From positions 1 to 64,000 of the forward strand of contig NZ_FOMW01000015.1 of NCBI RefSeq assembly GCF_900112755.1: DNA of 64,000 nucleotides, given 5' to 3'. Of the stretch, positions 16,606 through 25,854 are shown in pieces (within the stretch, counting starts at the first letter, position 1; every line of letters begins with the position of its first letter). This DNA comes from Sulfitobacter brevis. GTDB taxonomy: Bacteria; Pseudomonadota; Alphaproteobacteria; Rhodobacterales; Rhodobacteraceae. A program made the position numbers and the translations under genes. Below the pieces are notes generated by a model. It saw nothing but the letters and a program-made list of their open reading frames with translations. It was not told the origin of the DNA and made no database searches.

Positions 16606-17704
16606 GGCCGTGTTGCACAGATCAACTGCAACTCAGAGCGCGCCCTACCCGAGACGGAATTCAGGCGGTACGTTCAAAATTTGGATGGCCAAGTCCGGTC
16701 ATCCGGTTGAGCACCCGGACGCCAATCTTGGCTTCTGTTTTCTGACTTCCGAAGTTGCGCGCCTTGATTTTGGGCCCAATGACGGCTTTCCAGCGGCCCA
16801 TGAGGGTTTCGCCCCGGCTGCGTTGATTGTAACCAGTGGCTTTCTGCCAGGCCATCCGCCCGTGGATTGCGATGTCGGCGATATGGCAGTCTCGTGCCGT
16901 CGGATTGTGGGCCGCATTAGCGCTCAGGATTGCGTTTTTGGGAGGTGGGATCGTCACCTCGATCATCGGTCCGAACCGAGCGGCAAGCAAATCAGATGTT
17001 GGTTCTCCGTCGTAAGCGCCATCTGCCAGAAACAGATCAACCGGACCGTCGACTTGATCCAAGAGGTCTGGTAGTGCCGTTGGATCGCCGACGTCGTCCG
17101 TGGTCAGATCAGAGCAGACGATCTCGCCGCTGACAAGATCAAGGCCAAGGTGCAGCTTGCGCCAAGAGCGCCGTTTGCGCTTGGTTTTATGCTTTTTCTC
17201 CAGCCATTCCCCCTCGCCGAATACTTTCAACCCGGTACTGTCCACGACCAGATGCACCGGGATGGCGCTCTGGGGCACAGCTTTGGGAGGCAAACGCAGT
17301 CCATTGCCCCTGCGCGAGATGGTCGTGAAATGCGGCACCATGATCTCAACACCCAGCAGCTTGGCAATAGAGCGCATCAAGCCTTGGGTTTGACGCAGCG
17401 CCTGCTTGAAGACCAGGCCCAGCGTCAGGCAAAGCTCAATCGCCAGATCAGAGTAATGCGGCTGACCACCACGCGTTGTTCGGCGTGGTGCCGACCACAA
17501 GGCAAGCGCGTCTTCGCTGATCCAAACTGTCAGATCACCGCGCTGCCGCAGGCTTTCGTTGTATTCAGGCCAGTTGGTCACCCGATACTTTTGCTTCGGG
17601 ATCTTGTCACGACGAGCGGCATTGAATTTGTGCGGCATCTACAACATCCTGAAGGGTACTGACCGCATCGATATCAGCGGTGGGACGATCCCTGCAACAA
17701 AGCC
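16606..17704 (-). mobile_element. IS5-family insertion sequence
   Basis: Imperfect terminal inverted repeats match at 14 of 18 positions: GGCCGTGTTGCACAGATC at 16606-16623 and the reverse complement of 17687-17704. They enclose one transposase gene in 1099 bases. No clear target duplication is seen. The left end lies in a larger hairpin, CACGGCC (16584-16590) with GGCCGTG (16606-16612). The right end abuts a truncated IS6 transposase. Confidence 0.8.
16661..17638 (-). CDS. IS5-family transposase
   Basis: A 325-residue DDE transposase that appears complete. It has an N-terminal DUF4096-like part (YRVTNWPEYNESLRQRGDLTVWI) and a catalytic core with Asp in HLVVDSTGLKVFGEGEW, Asp in LFLADGAYDG and a C-terminal Glu in RSRGETLMGRWKAVIG. 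Length and spacing are normal for the family. It is the only gene in the element, so this copy may still be mobile. Confidence 0.92.
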   Translation of the reverse strand: MPHKFNAARRDKIPKQKYRVTNWPEYNESLRQRGDLTVWISEDALALWSAPRRTTRGGQPHYSDLAIELCLTLGLVFKQALRQTQGLMRSIAKLLGVEIMVPHFTTISRRGNGLRLPPKAVPQSAIPVHLVVDSTGLKVFGEGEWLEKKHKTKRKRRSWRKLHLGLDLVSGEIVCSDLTTDDVGDPTALPDLLDQVDGPVDLFLADGAYDGEPTSDLLAARFGPMIEVTIPPPKNAILSANAAHNPTARDCHIADIAIHGRMAWQKATGYNQRSRGETLMGRWKAVIGPKIKARNFGSQKTEAKIGVRVLNRMTGLGHPNFERTA

Positions 17705-17734
17705 GGCTGGACCCCATTAAAAATGGGGGGATTA

Positions 17735-18037
17735 CCCGTCCACCGCGCGCCAAAGCCAGAATTTCTCGCCTCTAATCGCGAACACGACTTCGTCCAAGTG
17801 CCATTTGTCGTTGGGTGTTTTGCGGTTCCGGCGAAGACACCCGGCGAAATGGTGCCCGAACCGGTTGACCCACAAGCGGATCGCTTCCCGGCTGACAATC
17901 ACGCCGCGTTCGGCGAGAAGGTCTTCGGCATCTGCGGTGCTCAGAGCAAACCGATAGTAGGCCCACACGGCATATGCGATCACGGAACGCGGGTAACGGA
18001 AGCCTTTGAGGCGCGGGAGAGAGACTGGCATTTTCAT
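17735..18037 (-). pseudogene. IS6-family transposase fragment (N-terminal half)
   Basis: The first 100 or so codons of an IS6/IS26-type transposase are present: FRYPRSVIAYAVWAYYRFALSTADAEDLLAERG, a helix-turn-helix VSREAIRLWVNRFG, then KWHLDEVVFAIRGEKFWLWRAVD with the first catalytic Asp. The frame stops two codons later, close to the right end of the IS5 element, and the remaining two catalytic residues are missing. Insertion of IS5 or a deletion next to it is the likely cause. Confidence 0.85.
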
Positions 18038-18247
18038 TTCTGCCTGCTACCCTCAACCGCACACGCCAGCAACTTGGCAATGCCCTTGGGTTTGGTCATG
18101 CGCTCGCGTACAGGCTTTTCAGATGTCCCGCAACTTGACGATGCCCCGTGCACCAGTCTGTGGGGTTCACTCTAAATCCGCCTCACATCCGCTCGATGCC
18201 AACCAACTTTGACCTGTATCGAGGAGCCGACAAGAGTGGAGGTACGC

Positions 18248-18715
18248 TCAGTGGCTGTTGGTCCGACCTAAGTCTTTACGGAGAGCGAGGGCGTGGGCGC
18301 AAGCTTGAGCAGCGACCACCTCCCCTTCAGTGAAACTTGGAGCTTTGCGCAAGTAGTTTATCGTTCCGAGGATCTGCCCATCTGTGACCACGGGTATGTT
18401 CAGTACGGCTTCAAGCCCTAGCCCGAGAATGGTCTCATAATCCGAAAACGCCCACGCGATATCAGCCGGACCAAAGCCGATGTTAACTTCCTTGCGCGTC
18501 AGAACCTTTTCGCCCCAAGGCGTGTCTCGTTTAGGTTTTCGACCGCTCACAGGATAGATGTCTGACATGGTTGAATAGAGCCGCTCTACCTCCATCTCGG
18601 CAGGGTGAAACCTCATCGCAGTAAAAAGCCCGTTCGGCACTGTAGCAGAACATAGCGCGTAGGCCGCATTGAGCGGCGTGGCGGGATCGGCGATGCGCTC
18701 GAGGTCATTCTTCAT
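18248..18715 (-). CDS. GAF domain protein
   Basis: A 155-residue protein consisting of little more than one GAF domain: LNAAYALCSATVPNGLFTAMRFHPAEMEVERLYS, then TPWGEKVLTRKEVNIGFGPADIAWAFSDYETILGLGLEAVLNIPVVTDGQILGTINYL. GAF domains bind small ligands. This short stand-alone type is commonly encoded near amidases, hydrolases and gamma-glutamyltransferases, but its role is not established. Its start overlaps the gamma-glutamyltransferase stop by 11 bases, so both are one operon. Confidence 0.85.
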   Translation of the reverse strand: MKNDLERIADPATPLNAAYALCSATVPNGLFTAMRFHPAEMEVERLYSTMSDIYPVSGRKPKRDTPWGEKVLTRKEVNIGFGPADIAWAFSDYETILGLGLEAVLNIPVVTDGQILGTINYLRKAPSFTEGEVVAAQACAHALALRKDLGRTNSH

Positions 18716-20402
18716 CGGGTTGGAAGCCTTCTAGGCTTGGGTTTGGTCCGGTTGCAGCTGTGCCAGCACGCCGGCTATCTGCGACCGCCATCACGCCGCC
18801 TTTTGGATCGCGCAGGGCTAGGCAGATCCCGCCAGCCATCCAAGTTTCTTCTGGCCAAGCTTCAACATCGTGACCGCGGCTGACAAGGTCCGCAACCTGT
18901 GCATCGGGAAGGTCCGCTTCGCAAAGTATCTTGTTGGGATGCACGTCGTGCGGGGCAAAGCTGCCGGGAAAAGCAAAGGTGGCCACGCGCGGCGCACGCA
19001 CTGCCTCGGCGGGTGACATCCCCAGATCGAGGATGTTGAGCAGCACTTGGATCATCGCCTGTATCTGCACATCGCCGCCGGGAGTACCCATGGCAAGCCA
19101 GGGCTTTCCGTCTTTTAAGGCGAGAATCGGATTTGGCGTTAATCGGGGCCGTTTGCCCGGAGCTAGAGCGTTGAGGTGCCCCGGAATCGAACGGGACTGG
19201 GACCCTCGGGAGGACACCGACAAACCTGTGCCGGGGATCACCTGCGTGTCGTAGCTCGGATCGCTTGGCGTGGCTGAAAAGATATTTCCTGCGCCGTCGA
19301 TCACACTGACATGTGACGTGTCGGCGCAACCTATGTGAAAAACAGAAGGTTCGCCGCTAGACGGGTTGAGCAGCCCCGGTGCGGGGAGCGGGTCAGAGCT
19401 GTCATGAATGGTTGAAAGCCGTTCTGCTATGAACTCAGAGGCGACAAGCATCAGTGGCGAAACATCCATGTGGTCGGGATCGGTGACATAGGCCTCGCGG
19501 TCCGCAAAGACGCGCTTCAGGACTTCGATGAGAAAGTGCAGGTTCAGCGCACCGTCGCGGGTTGCAGCCTCGGGGCCAGCCGCCTCAACCATCGCCAGCG
19601 CCTCGGCCATCGAAATACCCTGACACCAAGCGCCGCAGCAATGCACCTCCGTGCCGCGGAAATGGATGGGGATCGTCGCCTCTTCACGGACTTGGTAGCC
19701 GGCCAAATCGGCCGCGGTCAGAAGGCCGCCGTTCAAGGCATGAAATTGTACAATCTTCTCTGCGATCGGGCCTTCATAGAATGCGGCCCGGGCCGCCGCG
19801 AGGCCGGCGCCCCGATCCGTTGGACAGGTCGCTTCCGCCGCAATCATCTGTTCCAATGTCCATGCCAGATCGCGCTGAATGAAGCGCTCGCCGACAGCCG
19901 GAGGGCGTCCTGCGGGCAGAAATATTTCGGCAGTAGAAGCAAAACGTGCGTATTTATTCTGACGCGAGGCGACAAAATTGGCAAACAGCGGGTACACTTC
20001 GAACCCATCCTTAGCGGCCTCCAGCGCCTCCAGTGCTATGTCGGCAAACCGCAGTGTTCCCTTTTCAGAAAGAGCGCGGATCCAACTGGCAGGTGCCGCC
20101 GGGATCACCGTGCGAAGGAGACCCTCTGGCACATGGTTGCCGTGTTCGCGGTGCATCTCTTCGACGTTGGCGGCGGCCGGCCAACCGCCAACACCGTCCT
20201 GGCTGGTGACCCGGCCACTGGCGGCATCGTACATCACGATAGGTGCCACGCCCGCAATCGATACGAGATCGGGCTGAACGACACCAAGTGTTAATCCAGC
20301 CGCGACGCCTGCGTCTACCGCATTTCCGCCCATACGCAGAATACGCTCTGCAGCGCGGGTCGCGGTCGGGTGTCCGGTTGCAACAGCCCAAGTCTCAGTC
20401 AT
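18705..20402 (-). CDS. Gamma-glutamyltransferase family protein (second copy)
   Basis: A 565-residue gamma-glutamyltransferase-like Ntn-hydrolase. It has MGGNAVDAGVAAGLTLGVVQPDL near the start and the processing-site motif CADTSHVSVIDGAGN with predicted nucleophile Thr362, then SATPSDPSYDTQVIPGTGLSVS and GTPGGDVQ. No signal peptide is visible. I chose the ATG at 20402, preceded by GAGAGG at nine bases, over a TTG at 20411. It is divergent from a GntR regulator and the tctCBA transporter, suggesting that the transported acid is linked to a gamma-glutamyl compound. It is clearly related to, but not a recent duplicate of, the copy at 3136-4929. Confidence 0.92.
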   Translation of the reverse strand: MTETWAVATGHPTATRAAERILRMGGNAVDAGVAAGLTLGVVQPDLVSIAGVAPIVMYDAASGRVTSQDGVGGWPAAANVEEMHREHGNHVPEGLLRTVIPAAPASWIRALSEKGTLRFADIALEALEAAKDGFEVYPLFANFVASRQNKYARFASTAEIFLPAGRPPAVGERFIQRDLAWTLEQMIAAEATCPTDRGAGLAAARAAFYEGPIAEKIVQFHALNGGLLTAADLAGYQVREEATIPIHFRGTEVHCCGAWCQGISMAEALAMVEAAGPEAATRDGALNLHFLIEVLKRVFADREAYVTDPDHMDVSPLMLVASEFIAERLSTIHDSSDPLPAPGLLNPSSGEPSVFHIGCADTSHVSVIDGAGNIFSATPSDPSYDTQVIPGTGLSVSSRGSQSRSIPGHLNALAPGKRPRLTPNPILALKDGKPWLAMGTPGGDVQIQAMIQVLLNILDLGMSPAEAVRAPRVATFAFPGSFAPHDVHPNKILCEADLPDAQVADLVSRGHDVEAWPEETWMAGGICLALRDPKGGVMAVADSRRAGTAATGPNPSLEGFQPDEE

Positions 20403-20496
20403 TCCGTGCAACCTCTCTTCAAGCGTCTGATTTCTGCTAGGTTACGTTATTAACTACGGAGTTGACAAGTTTGTTTTTTAATTACTACCGTTGCTC
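20403..20496. promoter_or_regulatory. Divergent promoter region of ggt2 and the GntR/tct genes
   Basis: This 94-base intergenic region is AT-rich and contains TTGACA at 20462-20467 and several short inverted repeats (for example AACT-ACGG-AGTT). It must carry the start signals of both divergent units. No single operator stands out. Confidence 0.4.
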
Positions 20497-21285
20497 ATGA
20501 GCGATGAAACCGCAAAACTTTCCCTCGCCCCGCTCGCGGTACAATGGGAGGCCGCCGCCGATACGGGCGTTAAATACATCCGTCTAGCTAAGGCATTCGC
20601 GGCATGTATTCATTCAGGCGCGTTTATGCCCGGGGGCCATCTGCCCAAAGAGACCGAGATATGTGCGGCGCTGCCTGTTGGACTGTCGACTGTGCAAAAG
20701 GCCTTGGGCAAATTGGTCGATGAAGGGCTGATTGTCCGCCGCCGCAAGCTCGGGAGCTTCATTGCAGACCGAAACCATCAGGTGCCAGAGGTCCACGTCT
20801 ACCGTTTCCGTGACCCCGCCACCGGAGCGGAAATGATGCCTTTTACCCGCGTCGTCAGGGTACAACGTGTGCTTGCAGCCGAATACGGCGCACTGCTCAC
20901 CGAGTTCGAGGCGGAAGAGGTTATGCGTATCGACCGTCTCGTCTGGGTTGTCGGTGCATCCCCCGCCTACAGCTCGTTTTACATGCGATGCGAACATCAC
21001 GTGGCAGAAGGCGGCGCGAGTGCCGATACCTTCCATGGCGCGTCGTATCACAGGCTCCTTTGGGAGAGCTTCGGCATGCGCACAGCGACAGTGCGGCACA
21101 GCGCGAGCGCAGATCTTTTGTCGCGACACGCCTGCGAACAGCTCGACCTTGCGGCGCCGCATGTGGGCATGATCTGGGATGCAAAAGAATTCGACCGCGA
21201 TGGTCAGTTGCTGATCATTCAGCGGTTCGAACTGCCACGGGGCCATCGCCCCATGGAGCTGGTTGAGGGCAAACATGGGACCTGA
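20497..21285 (+). CDS. GntR-family regulator, HutC/UTRA subfamily
   Basis: A 262-residue regulator with an N-terminal winged helix (KAFAACIHSGAFMPGGHLPKETEICAALPVGLSTVQKALGKLVDEGLIVRRRKLGSFIA, about residues 28-88) and a UTRA ligand-binding domain that ends in WDAKEFDRDGQLLIIQRFELPRG. The ATG at 20497 is preferred over a TTG two codons upstream; the ribosome site is weak. It is transcribed towards the tctCBA genes 38 bases downstream and away from ggt2, so it probably controls both. Confidence 0.88.
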   Translation: MSDETAKLSLAPLAVQWEAAADTGVKYIRLAKAFAACIHSGAFMPGGHLPKETEICAALPVGLSTVQKALGKLVDEGLIVRRRKLGSFIADRNHQVPEVHVYRFRDPATGAEMMPFTRVVRVQRVLAAEYGALLTEFEAEEVMRIDRLVWVVGASPAYSSFYMRCEHHVAEGGASADTFHGASYHRLLWESFGMRTATVRHSASADLLSRHACEQLDLAAPHVGMIWDAKEFDRDGQLLIIQRFELPRGHRPMELVEGKHGT

Positions 21286-21323
21286 TTCCGGCAAAATAAT
21301 CAAATGCAACAGTGGAGAATGAT

Positions 21324-22262
21324 ATGAAAAGTATAATTATGGTCGGCGCGTCTTTAGCGATATTTGCCAGCCCTGCGTTCGCAGAATGGAAGCCCGACGG
21401 CCCCATTCGATTGTGGATCGGCTATGGGGCAGGGGGCGGCACTGACGTTCAAGGCCGGACACTCGCGAAAGAGATCGAAGCGCTGCGTGGCTGGAAGGTC
21501 ATTCCAGAAAATAAAGCGGGTGACGACGGCACAGTGATGTCGGCACAGCTAAAGTCCGAAGCCCCAGACGGACAAACGCTCGGCTTTGCCATCACGACGA
21601 CCTACGATTTTGCACCAATGAATAGTGACAACCTCGCTCCCGAGGACTTCACCTATATCACGACCACCGCAGGCTCTCAGATGGCGGTGCTGGCAAGAGC
21701 CGACAGTGGCTGGAATACGCTCGAAGACCTTCAGGCGGCCGCGAACGGCGGTGAGCAGATTGTCTGGGCCAACTGGGGAACGCAGGTCGAGGCGGGGGCC
21801 GAGTTGGTGGCGCGCGGTCTTGGCATCAGTGTGAACCATCTGCGAACGGAAGGTGGTAAGGGTGCGCTAAACGCCCTCGTTTCGATGGATGCGAATGTAG
21901 GCTGGGGCGGCGGTGTGCAAAAACCGTTGGTCGAGGCCGGCGTCTTGAAAATCCTCGCATCGGCCGAGACCGGCCCTGTGGCTCTCGATCCCGAAAAGCC
22001 GACCCTGAAAGACATAGGGGTCGACCTGAATCTTGGGTATCAGTATATCATTACCGCCCCCGCAGGTATGCCAGAGGAGATCCGCGAAGAGATCGCTTCG
22101 GTGGTCGCCGAGATACTCGCCAATCCGGAAAGTGAAACCCGTCAGTTTATCGAGAAACAGTACCCGCCGGCACCGATCGTGACGCAAGGCGAGGCTCTGC
22201 GCACTCAGATATTGTCCACTTATGATGCCAATATCGAGATGATGAAAGTTTTCGATAAATGA
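21324..22262 (+). CDS. tctC: Tripartite tricarboxylate transporter binding protein, TctC-like
   Basis: A 312-residue periplasmic binding protein with a signal peptide (MKSIIMVGASLAIFASPAFA) and the Bug/TctC fold: WKPDGPIRLWIGYGAGGGTDVQGRTLAKEIE at the mature start, then VIPENKAGDDGTV. The start at 21324 has GGAG at a normal distance; an in-frame ATG at 21312 is less likely. The gene overlaps tctB by four bases (ATGA). The family binds di- and tricarboxylates and other organic acids. The ligand here is unknown. Confidence 0.9.
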   Translation: MKSIIMVGASLAIFASPAFAEWKPDGPIRLWIGYGAGGGTDVQGRTLAKEIEALRGWKVIPENKAGDDGTVMSAQLKSEAPDGQTLGFAITTTYDFAPMNSDNLAPEDFTYITTTAGSQMAVLARADSGWNTLEDLQAAANGGEQIVWANWGTQVEAGAELVARGLGISVNHLRTEGGKGALNALVSMDANVGWGGGVQKPLVEAGVLKILASAETGPVALDPEKPTLKDIGVDLNLGYQYIITAPAGMPEEIREEIASVVAEILANPESETRQFIEKQYPPAPIVTQGEALRTQILSTYDANIEMMKVFDK

Positions 22263-22882
22263 GTGATGCTCCCGAGGAAATCACCAGCAGTTCGCACCAA
22301 AATGGCCGTTGGAATTTGTGGGTAGGCTTCGGCACACTCGCGTTTGCAGCGCTGTGCCTGCTGGTCTGGTTTCCTCGGGACATTGGCAGTGGATTTATGC
22401 AGCAAAACCTCACCGGGCGCACAGTGCCCGGTGACAGCTTCTTCCCGATACTCCTCGTCGCATTGATGGTACCGCTCGCGGCGCTGTTAATCCTCAGCCA
22501 GCTTCGCGCAAAGCGCGGAACAGGTGGAGAACTGGTCGGGCATATCAGTCTTGAAAATCTCGCTTTTCTCGGGCGATGCTTAATCCTTACGGGCGCCAGC
22601 CTGCTGGTAATGAACATAGTGGGGCCATCTTTAATCTGGCTGACCAACATGACCGGACTAACCACATTGAGTGGCTACCGCGCTGCTTCGGCGAGCTTTC
22701 CCTTTGACGTCTCCGGCTATTTTTTCGGCGCCACGCTTTTGACATGCGGCCTCATCCGAATAACCCGCCACAGGCTGCGCCCATCTGATCTATTGATCGG
22801 AGCGGCCACTGCTGCGGTACTCATTCTGATTTTCGATGGCTTGCTTAACAATATTCAGCTGCCCCCGAACGCTGACCTTTAG
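22259..22882 (+). CDS. tctB: Tripartite tricarboxylate transporter small membrane protein, TctB-like
   Basis: A 207-residue membrane protein with four hydrophobic segments, a polar N-terminus and GRTVPGDSFFPILLVALMVPLAALLIL, typical of TctB. It overlaps tctC by four bases and lies ten bases before tctA. It is slightly longer than the usual 150-170 residues because of the loop after the second helix. Confidence 0.85.
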   Translation: MSDAPEEITSSSHQNGRWNLWVGFGTLAFAALCLLVWFPRDIGSGFMQQNLTGRTVPGDSFFPILLVALMVPLAALLILSQLRAKRGTGGELVGHISLENLAFLGRCLILTGASLLVMNIVGPSLIWLTNMTGLTTLSGYRAASASFPFDVSGYFFGATLLTCGLIRITRHRLRPSDLLIGAATAAVLILIFDGLLNNIQLPPNADL

Positions 22883-22891
22883 GAACCTTCC

Positions 22892-24469
22892 ATGGATCTT
22901 CTTCTGCAATACATTGGGCTCGGCGTCAGCTCTGTCTTCTACGGTGCTCAGGGTGTGTTGCAGCTGATGCCTGTGTTGATGGTGTTGATCGGCGTATTGG
23001 TTGGCATACTCATTGGCGCAGTTCCCGGCATGTCCGGTCCTTTTGCGATGGCGATTGCACTGCCGATCCTCGTCTCGATTTTTGGTTACGGCAATGATGC
23101 CCTGTATCCGGTCCTCGGCTGTCTGCTTGGCATCATGAAGGGCGCGACTGTTGGCGGGGCCGTACCTGCCATTCTTTTCAAAACGCCCGGAACGCCCGAT
23201 GCATTTCTGACTACGCTTGACGGGTATCCAATGGCGCGCAAGGGGCAGGGGCGCAAAGCAATCCAGACCGCGCATTTTGCCTCGGTTATGGGAGACAACT
23301 TTTCAGATATTGTGCTGTTCATCGCAGCCCCGACAATCGCCGTCGCTGTCGAGCGGATTCTTGGTCTCCCTGAAAAATCAGCACTGATCATCTTGTCGCT
23401 TTGCTTCATGGCGGCCGTGGTCGGAAAGGCCCCGTTAAAGGGTCTCCTGGGCGGATTGCTGGGTATGTTTGTGTCGCTGATTGGTTCAACGATGTCAGGC
23501 AACGGGCCCCGACTGACCTTTGGCCTTCCTGAGTTGGGTAACGGCTTGCCTTTGACATCTGCTGTGCTCGGCGTGTTGGTGATTTCCGAAGTGCTGATGT
23601 CTATTGAGGAGATGCACGCGGCCCCAAGCTCTGAGGATACAACCCGTGAAGCACCTGAGATGGGTCCGCCGCTTTCATGGGCCGAACGTGCGCGCATGCT
23701 ACCCGGTATTCTACGGGCCGCCGCGATTGGCACCGCCATTGGGGCGCTGCCCGGGATCGGCACGACGACCGCCGCCACGCTCAGCTATGACACCGCCAAG
23801 CGCCGCTCGGCCACACCCGAAGCCTTTGGGCGCGGCACGCCTGAAGGCGTGGTTGCAACAGAAGCTGCGAACTCGGCTGTCTCTGGGGCCAACCTGATCC
23901 CGGTGATGAGCCTCGGCATCCCCGGCAATTTTGCGGCAGTGTTCATCATTCTTGCGGTCGAAACCATCGGGGACTTCTCCTTTGGGCCTCAGGTGTTCCA
24001 ATTTACGCCCATCAAAGAGATCGAGGGTTTTGGCACCATTCTTAATGCTAACCTCGTGCTGGCCTTCGGTATCTTTACGATGATGGTGGTCGCCAACTTT
24101 TTTAACTGGACGTTGGGCGGACTTCTGATGGGCTTTCTCGGTCACCTTGTTCGCATCCCCAAGGCAGTCATCTTGCCGGTTATCATGACTGTTTCGCTGA
24201 CGGCGGCCTATGTGCAGGACGGCGGTTACTTGGGGCTGTTGACTGCGGGTGTCTTCGCAATGATCGGATACGGGCTGCGGCGATTGGAGATTTCGATCCT
24301 GCCTTTCGTCATCGGGTTCTTATTAGCCCCCACTTTGGAAGGTCTGGTGCGCGGCGCATTCACTGCGTCCGGTGGTGATGCATTCTTCCTGCTGAAGTCT
24401 CCTATCGCGATCGCGATGCTTTTGATGTCGCTGCTGCTCTTGGCTCGGATGTTCAGGCAGTCACGATGA
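22892..24469 (+). CDS. tctA: Tripartite tricarboxylate transporter large permease, TctA-like
   Basis: A 525-residue permease with about twelve hydrophobic segments. It has the family motifs GAVPGMSGPFAMAIALP near the N-terminus, GAVPAILFKTPGTPDAFLTTLDGYPMARKGQG and the second-half repeat GALPGIGTTTAATLSYDTAKR. It completes the TctCBA system and is complete at both ends. The next 377 bases are non-coding. Confidence 0.93.
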   Translation: MDLLLQYIGLGVSSVFYGAQGVLQLMPVLMVLIGVLVGILIGAVPGMSGPFAMAIALPILVSIFGYGNDALYPVLGCLLGIMKGATVGGAVPAILFKTPGTPDAFLTTLDGYPMARKGQGRKAIQTAHFASVMGDNFSDIVLFIAAPTIAVAVERILGLPEKSALIILSLCFMAAVVGKAPLKGLLGGLLGMFVSLIGSTMSGNGPRLTFGLPELGNGLPLTSAVLGVLVISEVLMSIEEMHAAPSSEDTTREAPEMGPPLSWAERARMLPGILRAAAIGTAIGALPGIGTTTAATLSYDTAKRRSATPEAFGRGTPEGVVATEAANSAVSGANLIPVMSLGIPGNFAAVFIILAVETIGDFSFGPQVFQFTPIKEIEGFGTILNANLVLAFGIFTMMVVANFFNWTLGGLLMGFLGHLVRIPKAVILPVIMTVSLTAAYVQDGGYLGLLTAGVFAMIGYGLRRLEISILPFVIGFLLAPTLEGLVRGAFTASGGDAFFLLKSPIAIAMLLMSLLLLARMFRQSR

Positions 24470-24846
24470 AGGGCTCATTCTGCTTTGTCAGCACCCGACA
24501 CCGCTTTCGACTCTAAACAGTTGACAGCGCAGCCCATCGTAATCGTTGTAAAAACTGAGAATGCAGCGATCTGCTTCCATTGATGGACCAGCGTCGCCCC
24601 CTTCGGGCTGCAATCAGGGGTAGGCTGCTTTTCTTTCGACAACGTTTCTCTCCACCGTGGTGCAGATCAGAAGATAGTAAATCGGTGCATATGTCAGGGG
24701 CCAGTCTCTGGGGTCACCTCAACAGTCCGGTTTGGGCTAGAAAGCTTTCGAGGTAGCCGCTTGAGCCGGACCCGTTTCGTATCTGCAGATAGATACGTAC
24801 CGTAATCCCATGCACGGGCTGCGGTGTTGTCCAATTGAGAATAATG
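24470..24846. other. Intergenic region without a recognisable gene
   Basis: Between the converging tctA and LysR genes I see no plausible open frame, no strong terminator with a T-run and no repeat. A short GTATCTGCAGATAGATAC palindrome-like stretch lies near 24779-24796. Confidence 0.4.
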
Positions 24847-25764
24847 TCAGGCAGGCTGAGCTAGGAGTTTGGCCTGCTTTTCAAATTCCGAAAGCAGCAG
24901 GCGGGTTGCCGGTAGAAAATTTCGGTTTCTGCGACGTGCCAGCAAAATCTCGCGTTGCCAATGGGCTGTATCTAGAGGGATAGGTAAAATCAGACGGTGT
25001 TTTTCTTCGAGAGAGAAAATGACGCGGCTCATCATGGAGAGATAGTTTTCTTCAGCAACCATGGTTTTCAGTGTGTGGACTGAATTTGTCGTGACGAACG
25101 GGACCGGTGGTTCCAGCCCGGCGCGGCGAAACAAATTGTTAAACCCTAGCCAAATAGCATTGCCTTTTTCCGGCAGGATCCACCGATGCTTTTTCAGTTC
25201 GCTTAGGCTCAGCTCGGGTTTTGAATGGATGGGGTGATTGGGACCCGCGACAACACAGACCTGTTCGTGGCCAATGGGGGCCGTCAGAACGCCTTCTGGA
25301 ATATCAGACTGAACCTGACCGATGATGGCAAAATCGACGCTGCTGTTGGCAACCAAATCAAGCATTTGGTTGCCAGCGCCTTCGATCACTTGCACCTGTA
25401 TATCTGGGGCGACCCAGTAAAGTTCCGCCAGCGCAAGTTTGAGTAAGCTGGAAATAGCACTCGGTACCAGGCCCACTCGCACAAGCCCTGTTGCGGCGCC
25501 ATTCATCATTCGGAGTTCCTCGGCGAGCCGGATGTTCTCAAACTCGATCAACTCGGCATGTTTCTGAACCAGATAGCCAAACTCGGTGAGGGCCATGCCG
25601 CCAGGGTGTCTGTCGAAAAGACGCACCGCAAGCGTCTCCTCAAGACGTTTTAGGGATCGGCTCAGTGCAGGTTGGGTCATTCCGATCGTTTGAGCGGCCG
25701 CATTGATCGTTCCGCACCGCGCGATGGCCAGAAATACACGCAGCTCTCTGTGATTAATGTACAT
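24847..25764 (-). CDS. LysR-family regulator
   Basis: A 305-residue regulator. It has an N-terminal winged helix (MYINHRELRVFLAIARCGTINAAAQTIGMTQPALSRSLKRLEETLAVRLFDRHPGG, about 1-60) followed by a periplasmic-binding-protein-like effector domain (VRVGLVPSAISSLLKLALAELYWVAPDIQVQVIEG). It is divergent from a hydrolase and a TAXI-TRAP transporter and is likely their regulator. An inverted repeat ATAA-ATG-TTAT within TGC...GCA at 25764-25781 overlaps the start codon and may be its box. Confidence 0.9.
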   Translation of the reverse strand: MYINHRELRVFLAIARCGTINAAAQTIGMTQPALSRSLKRLEETLAVRLFDRHPGGMALTEFGYLVQKHAELIEFENIRLAEELRMMNGAATGLVRVGLVPSAISSLLKLALAELYWVAPDIQVQVIEGAGNQMLDLVANSSVDFAIIGQVQSDIPEGVLTAPIGHEQVCVVAGPNHPIHSKPELSLSELKKHRWILPEKGNAIWLGFNNLFRRAGLEPPVPFVTTNSVHTLKTMVAEENYLSMMSRVIFSLEEKHRLILPIPLDTAHWQREILLARRRNRNFLPATRLLLSEFEKQAKLLAQPA

Positions 25765-25781
25765 GCATAAATGTTATAGCA
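25764..25781. promoter_or_regulatory. Possible LysR box
   Basis: TGCATAAATGTTATAGCA has TGC/GCA ends and ATAA/TTAT inner arms, of the T-N11-A kind used by LysR proteins. It overlaps the lysR start codon and lies upstream of the divergent hydrolase gene. Confidence 0.35.
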
Positions 25782-25854
25782 GATTACCTAGTTTGCAATA
25801 GCCAAGTCCACTGCCATTTCGTTCCATGGGCGGTGTAAAGTTGGGAAAATAGCC

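Noticed and set aside
19470-20294. 274-codon plus-strand open frame opposite the second gamma-glutamyltransferase
   Set aside because: The minus-strand protein is unmistakable by its motifs; the plus-strand frame is a shadow.
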